Source: Solen grandis
Taxonomy: Eukaryota > Mollusca > Bivalvia > Adapedonta > Solenidae
Length of the DNA: 64,000 bases
Reading direction: 5' to 3'
Assembly: GCA_021229015.1 (NCBI GenBank)
Contig: CM037792.1
Coordinates: 43,467,880-43,531,879 of the forward strand
Made by a program: the position numbers and the translations under genes. Positions 60,137 through 64,000 of the stretch are shown piece by piece. Under the pieces are notes generated by a model. The model made no database searches and had not been told where the DNA came from. It saw only the letters and a program-made list of their open reading frames with translations. Each line of letters starts with the position of its first letter. Positions within the stretch are counted from its first letter, which is position 1.

Positions 60137-60388
60137 TGTTGTTGTTGTATTGGGGTTTACCGTCGCTGTGATAGTATTTCAATCATATAGCGACGTCCAG
60201 CTAATTACAGGTGGAGGAAGACCCCGAGTACACAGAGCTACTCGGGTAGAACCATCGACCTACCGCAAGCCAGCTGGAAGGCTTCCTCACATGAAAATCC
60301 GAAGTCCCTACCGGGATTCGAACCCACAGCGGTGAGGGGCAGAGAGATTTGTAGTCCACGACTGTAACCGCTCGGCTACGGCGGCCCC
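60137..60388 (-). mobile_element. tRNA-derived SINE in laminin intron
   Basis: A 252-bp insertion on the minus strand with a tRNA-like head: GTAGCCGAGCGGTTACAGTC as box A, a long variable arm, then GGGTTCGAATCCCGG as box B. It is flanked by a perfect 12-bp target site duplication TATCGAACTTGT (60125-60136 and 60389-60400). The non-tRNA part (GTGAGGAAGCCTTCCAGCTG, then CGGTAGGTCG) is shared with the SINE at 30597-30850. A (GTT)n tract at its plus-strand left end is the retroposition tail. Confidence 0.88.
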
Positions 60389-60498
60389 TATCGAACTTGT
60401 GCCAATACACATTGTGACCAAATCTGAAAAAGGTTTATGCTTGTTGGAAGAAGTCCAATCATTCAACAGGTGCATAAAAGGCATAACTCAACTCTTAC

Positions 60499-60616
60499 CT
60501 GCAGCCGTAGATGTCAAAGTCATAGAAGTTGTCCTCACAGCGGTCACATCGCTGACCAGTGACTCCAGACTTACACAAACACTGACCCTGGTCATCACAC
60601 TGCAGATCCTCTGAAC
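60499..60616 (-). CDS. Laminin gamma-type subunit, exon B (LE3)
   Basis: This 118-bp exon has an upstream ATTCAG acceptor and a downstream CAG|GTAAGAG donor on the minus strand. It enters in phase 1 and leaves in phase 2. It completes the third laminin-type EGF repeat: [34 protein letters not shown], with the expected six cysteines and the C-x-R-C knot. It joins exon A as ETG|SEDLQC without breaking the frame. A 39-bp minisatellite begins about 25 bp upstream of its acceptor (60640-61353). Confidence 0.93.
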
Positions 60617-60639
60617 CTGAATACACAAGACACATAAAC

Positions 60640-61353
60640 CTGTGTTTAGAGGTCACACATACTCACCAGACACATAAACCTGTGTTAGAGGTCACACATA
60701 CTCACCAGACACATAAACCTGTGTTAGAGGTCACACATACTCACCAGACACAGAAACCTGTGTTAGAGGTCACACATACTCACCAGACACATAAACCTGT
60801 GTTAGAGGTCACACATACTCACCAGACACAGAAACCTGTGTTAGAGGTCACACATACTCACCAGACACAGAAACCTGTGTTAGAGGTCACACATACTCAC
60901 CAGACACATAAACCTGTGTTAGAGGTCACACAACTCACCAGACACATAAACCTGTGTTAGAGGTCACACATACTACCGCCAAAACCTGTGTTAGAGGTCA
61001 CACATACTCACCAGACACATAAACCTGTGTTAGAGGTCACACATACTCACCAGACACATAAACCTGTGTTAGAGGTCACACATACTCACCAGACACAGAA
61101 ACCTGTGTTAGAGGTCACAGACACATAAACCTGTGTTAGAGGTCACACATACTCACCAGACACATAAACCTGTGTTTAGAGGTCACACATACTCACCAGA
61201 CACATAAACCTGTGTTAGAGGTCACACATACTCACCAGACACATAACCTGTGTTAGAGGTCACACATACTCACCAGACACAAACCTTTAGAGGCACATAC
61301 TCACCAACAACACATAACCTGTATTAGAGGTCACACATACTCACCAGACACAC
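60640..61353. repeat. 39-bp minisatellite upstream of laminin exon B acceptor
   Basis: About 18 units of 39 bp with the pattern AGGTCACACATACTCACCAG plus ACACATAAACCTGTGTT. Some copies have CAGAAA for CATAAA, and the distal end is damaged. On the minus strand each unit contains CTGGTGAGTATG, a good match to a 5' splice site. The array lies 23-740 bp upstream of the exon B acceptor in transcription order. The 92-codon plus-strand open frame across it comes from the 13-codon periodicity. Confidence 0.92.
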
Positions 61354-61895
61354 CACTTCAAAAATAAGCTGCCTGGTTTTAAACAATATGGCGATGGTAC
61401 AGATGTCTATCATGTGGTTGCGCAAAAATTCATGTTTTTCTCTTGAGGAAGACAACATATTGCCGAAATATTGAAATAAGAGTGAATTTAAACTAATTTG
61501 TTACTGGTTTTATTTTTCCATTTTTTTACTTCTCTGAATTCTAGATCTGACTAGGTAATTGAGTTTATCATTATATACACACTAACAGAAGGATGCATTC
61601 GGTCAATATTTCTCAGAAAGCTTCGATCAGTAAATCACTATCATTAGATGTTGGCAGATATTTCTTACAAGGCAGCTGTGCAAGGAAAATTACTGAAGGT
61701 GATCAAGTGACAAACAAATGATATTACTGAAGGAGATTAATATCACCACTACAATACCTTGACTCAGTAATACAGAAGGCTATTGGAATTCTTAAGAGTG
61801 ATGTATCTTTAATTGGTATGGGTCTACTGCCAAATAAATATATAAAAAAAAAATTATTTCTTTTCCTAAAAAGCATAATGAATTTCTTTTGTAAA
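61354..61895. other. Laminin intron, non-repetitive stretch
   Basis: Nothing coding is seen. The sequence is AT-rich with short homopolymers and no recognisable terminal motif, up to the CAAGAGGGCC tail of the next element. Confidence 0.4.
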
Positions 61896-62020
61896 CAAGA
61901 GGGCCAAGATTGCCCTAAAGTTGCTCACCTGAGAAACAATGGCTTCATTGCCTGACCTAACTGGTCAATATCAGCCATAATCAAACTTGGCCAAGAGATT
62001 AAGGTCATAAATATTGTAAA

Positions 62021-62601
62021 CAAGAGGGCCATAGAGGCCCTGGATCACTCACCTGAGTATGATTTGTATGTGCTTATTGCTGCAAGGCTATCAGTAACAG
62101 GTACAGGTAGAAGTAGGTTGGCAATGGAAATAATAAGAAATACTCTCATTTTCTGTAATTTTAATAATAAACTACAGTTATATTCATGTACACCAGCCGT
62201 TTCTGAGGAGATGTCATTTAATGTTTTCACTATATACACTTAAGGCATATTACCTCTGTCCCTGGCAGCCATGTTTTACACGGAACAGAAAAGTTAAGCA
62301 ATCTTGGTAGAGGTTTACACAAGGAACATCTGTACTAAAACATTTTGAAATCTGGCCAGTAGTTTAGAGGGAGATGATTTTTAAAGTTTTCATTTTTTTT
62401 TTTACTTTTTGTTGCCATGAAAACCATAGTTCTACATGGATCAAGTTTATTTTAGCAACTTTTGTGAAGGTTCGCCCAAAGATCATCCCTGCCAAGTTTA
62501 ATCAAATTCTGTCCAGCGGTTTCAGAGATGCCGTTTTAAGCAAACTGACGACACACATCGAACGCAGAATGATCCTTGAGCACGTTGTGCTCAGGTGAGC
62601 T
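62021..62601 (-). mobile_element. Helentron-like element, 321-bp core, nested
   Basis: CAAGAGGGCCATAGAGGCCC tail, one and a half core units (mutated GTTGCCATGAAAAC), head ending GTTGTGCTCAGGTGAGCT. The host site without insertion appears at 55202-55240 in another copy. Confidence 0.85.
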
Positions 62602-62811
62602 AAAAAGTTTAAAGATGATTCCTTAAGAAATGAAGATGCTAGAGTGTAAACAATGTGAAATCTAGCTTTTTTATATTCAAAGGGCCATAACTCCTGACCT
62701 AATTGGCCGATACCAGCCATAATCAAATTGTCACAGAGATTATGGTCATAAACACTGTCACTATGTTTGAAGATATTGCTTAAGAAATGAATTTGCTAGA
62801 GTGTAAAACAA

Positions 62812-63422
62812 GAGCAATGTTGACATGGCCATCCCCCGCCGAATGCTTGCTCTTTAGAAGATGTGTTGGGGGGTAGAATATTTCGTTTTCAAAGAAAACT
62901 TTTGGTAATGAAGACTGATGTCTGAAGTGATTATAGATATGAGACCCATGTAAAGACCAACTAATTCCCCTATTTTGAGGTCTACAGCTAAAATGTCAAG
63001 GTCACTGTGACAAAAATTAAGCCTAAAAAATATCAAAGGGCAATAACTCACAAATTATGAAAGGTAGAGTTATCATTCATGTGCACTGCAATTTTCCTCT
63101 ATAAGATCTATCCACCTATGAATTTCCAAGTTGATACCGCAAATACTTTTAAACTAATGCTCCGGACAAAAATTAAGTCGAAAAAAATAACAAAGGGCAA
63201 TAACTAAAAAATTATGAAAGATAGAGTTAACATTCTTAAGCACTGCACTCCTCCTCAATGAGTTCTATCCACCTATGAAGTATCAAGTTGATACCTTAAA
63301 TACTTTTTGAGTTATGCTCCGGACAAAAATGTGGGACGGAAGGACATACAAATGGACCAATGGACTGACAGACGGACGGATGGACGGACAGAGACTTTTA
63401 CCAAAGGCGGCGGGAGATAAAA
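62812..63422 (-). mobile_element. Family-J Helentron-like element, nested
   Basis: Minus orientation. The tail at the left reads CAAGAGCAATGTTGACATGG on the plus strand, with GCAAGAG-type hairpin arms and CCCCCGCCG. The head at the right ends GGCGGCGGGAGATAAAA. Two core monomers of about 170 bp (AAAGGGCAATAACT) and a (GGAC/GGAT)n stretch lie near the head. It shares the layout but not the sequence of the other families. Confidence 0.75.
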
Positions 63423-63818
63423 GTGATATCTAGCATTTTTTATGCTAAAAGGGGCATAACTCCTGACCTTATTGGCTGATATCTGCCATTATCAAACTTG
63501 ACCAAGAGATTATGGTCAGAAAACACTGTCATACAGTTTGAAGATGATTGCTTAGGAAATGAAAATGCTAGAGTGTAAATACTAAAACTGTTGACACATG
63601 TACACACGGCAGACAAAGGACATTTAAGGATGACAAAAGTTCACCATGAGCTTTGCTCAGCTGAGCTTAAAAGGGATGGGACAGGACAATGTCATTGATT
63701 ATTAAATAGACTCCAATCATTTTGTAAAGCAAGGGATACTAACTGCTTTGTGGAAAATATAAAGAATGTGTGAAAAAAAAATACCTCCTCATCAAAGGTA
63801 TTAAGTTTCTATGTATAC

Positions 63819-64000
63819 CTGTTTCATCACAACCGCAGGCAGTGCAGCGTCTCGTGCGCTGGTCCTCGTAATGGTTGGGTAGGCACTGCTCGCAGTGGAT
63901 ACCACCACGGTTGTCCAGACAGTTGGTACAATGACCACCGTGGCCGGTCTGTGCATACAGCTCCTCGTCAAAGTAACATTCATCACTCATACCATTGCAG
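63819..64000 (-). CDS. Laminin gamma-type subunit, exon A (LE2 and start of LE3), 5' end outside window
   Basis: Part of a laminin gamma chain, a secreted basement-membrane glycoprotein chain that trimerises with alpha and beta chains. The reading starts at the window edge with Cys-Asn-Gly and contains ECYFDEELY and TGHGGHCTNC, the segment typical of the second laminin-type EGF repeat of gamma chains. Further cysteines follow in LE spacing (HCEQCLPNHY, RCTACGCDETG). The exon ends at a good 5' splice site, ACAG|GTATAC on the minus strand, in phase 1. The next exon at 60616 begins with the matching phase. No stop or frameshift is seen. The family assignment is strong; which paralogue (gamma-1-like or other) cannot be decided here. 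Confidence 0.93.

Larger units (their letters stand above)
61896..63667 (-). mobile_element. Helentron-like element split by two later insertions
   Basis: Tail CAAGAGGGCCAAGATTGCCC at 61896; degraded head GAGCTTTGCTCAGCTGAGCT ending at 63667. The core is of the ATGCTAGAGTGTAAA type, like 54870-55348. It is interrupted by 62021-62601 and 62812-63422. Continuity is shown by the monomer phase on both sides (CATAAATATTGTAAA then AAAAAGTTTAAAGATGATT). Confidence 0.75.

Noticed and set aside
60682..60960. 92-codon open frame reading repeated [13 protein letters not shown]
   Set aside because: A by-product of the 39-bp tandem repeat.

Overview
The window is eukaryotic, AT-rich, intron-dominated animal DNA, most likely from a bivalve mollusc. 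That assignment is an inference from three things: an intron-rich laminin gene, tRNA-derived SINEs, and dense families of repeats whose termini read TTTTAGCTCACCTGAG and GGCCCTCTTGTT. No bacterial gene organisation is present.

The securely identified host gene is a laminin gamma-type subunit on the minus strand. Six exons (63819-64000, 60499-60616, 59807-59914, 56385-56521, 55677-55802, 50715-51017) splice in frame with GT/AG sites. They encode the laminin-type EGF (LE) repeats and most of the laminin IV type A domain. No later exon is visible in the remaining 50.7 kb, so that intron is either very long or interrupted by the assembly gap at 50001-50100. Two minisatellites sit against its exons. 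The 57-bp array after exon 59807-59914 carries copies of that exon's 3' end and 5' splice site. A second, weaker host gene is proposed on the plus strand: an internal exon at 2895-2994 and a terminal exon at 20687-20748 with matching phase and polyadenylation signals. Its product is not recognised.

Most of 1-33 kb and of the laminin introns is a nest of Helentron/Helitron2-like non-autonomous elements. Three or more families with unrelated sequence share one layout: T-run, 5' subterminal motif, tandem core monomers (about 145, 156, 165 or 321 bp), the inverse of the 5' motif, a hairpin, then CTCTTG. Empty-site comparisons inside the window show insertion into T-runs without an obvious target duplication. 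Tc1/mariner-type MITEs, two piggyBac-like TTAA MITEs and three tRNA-derived SINEs with 12-14 bp target duplications are interleaved.

The 34.9-50 kb block is a retrotransposon nest. A minus-strand LINE (ORF1, endonuclease, reverse transcriptase, zinc knuckle) is split by two insertions. One, 36898-40823, has terminal inverted repeats and an exact 8-bp target duplication; the other, 41885-45855, carries a second LINE fragment and a two-exon MULE transposase remnant. A third LINE fragment lies at 48860-49957 on the plus strand, just before the gap.
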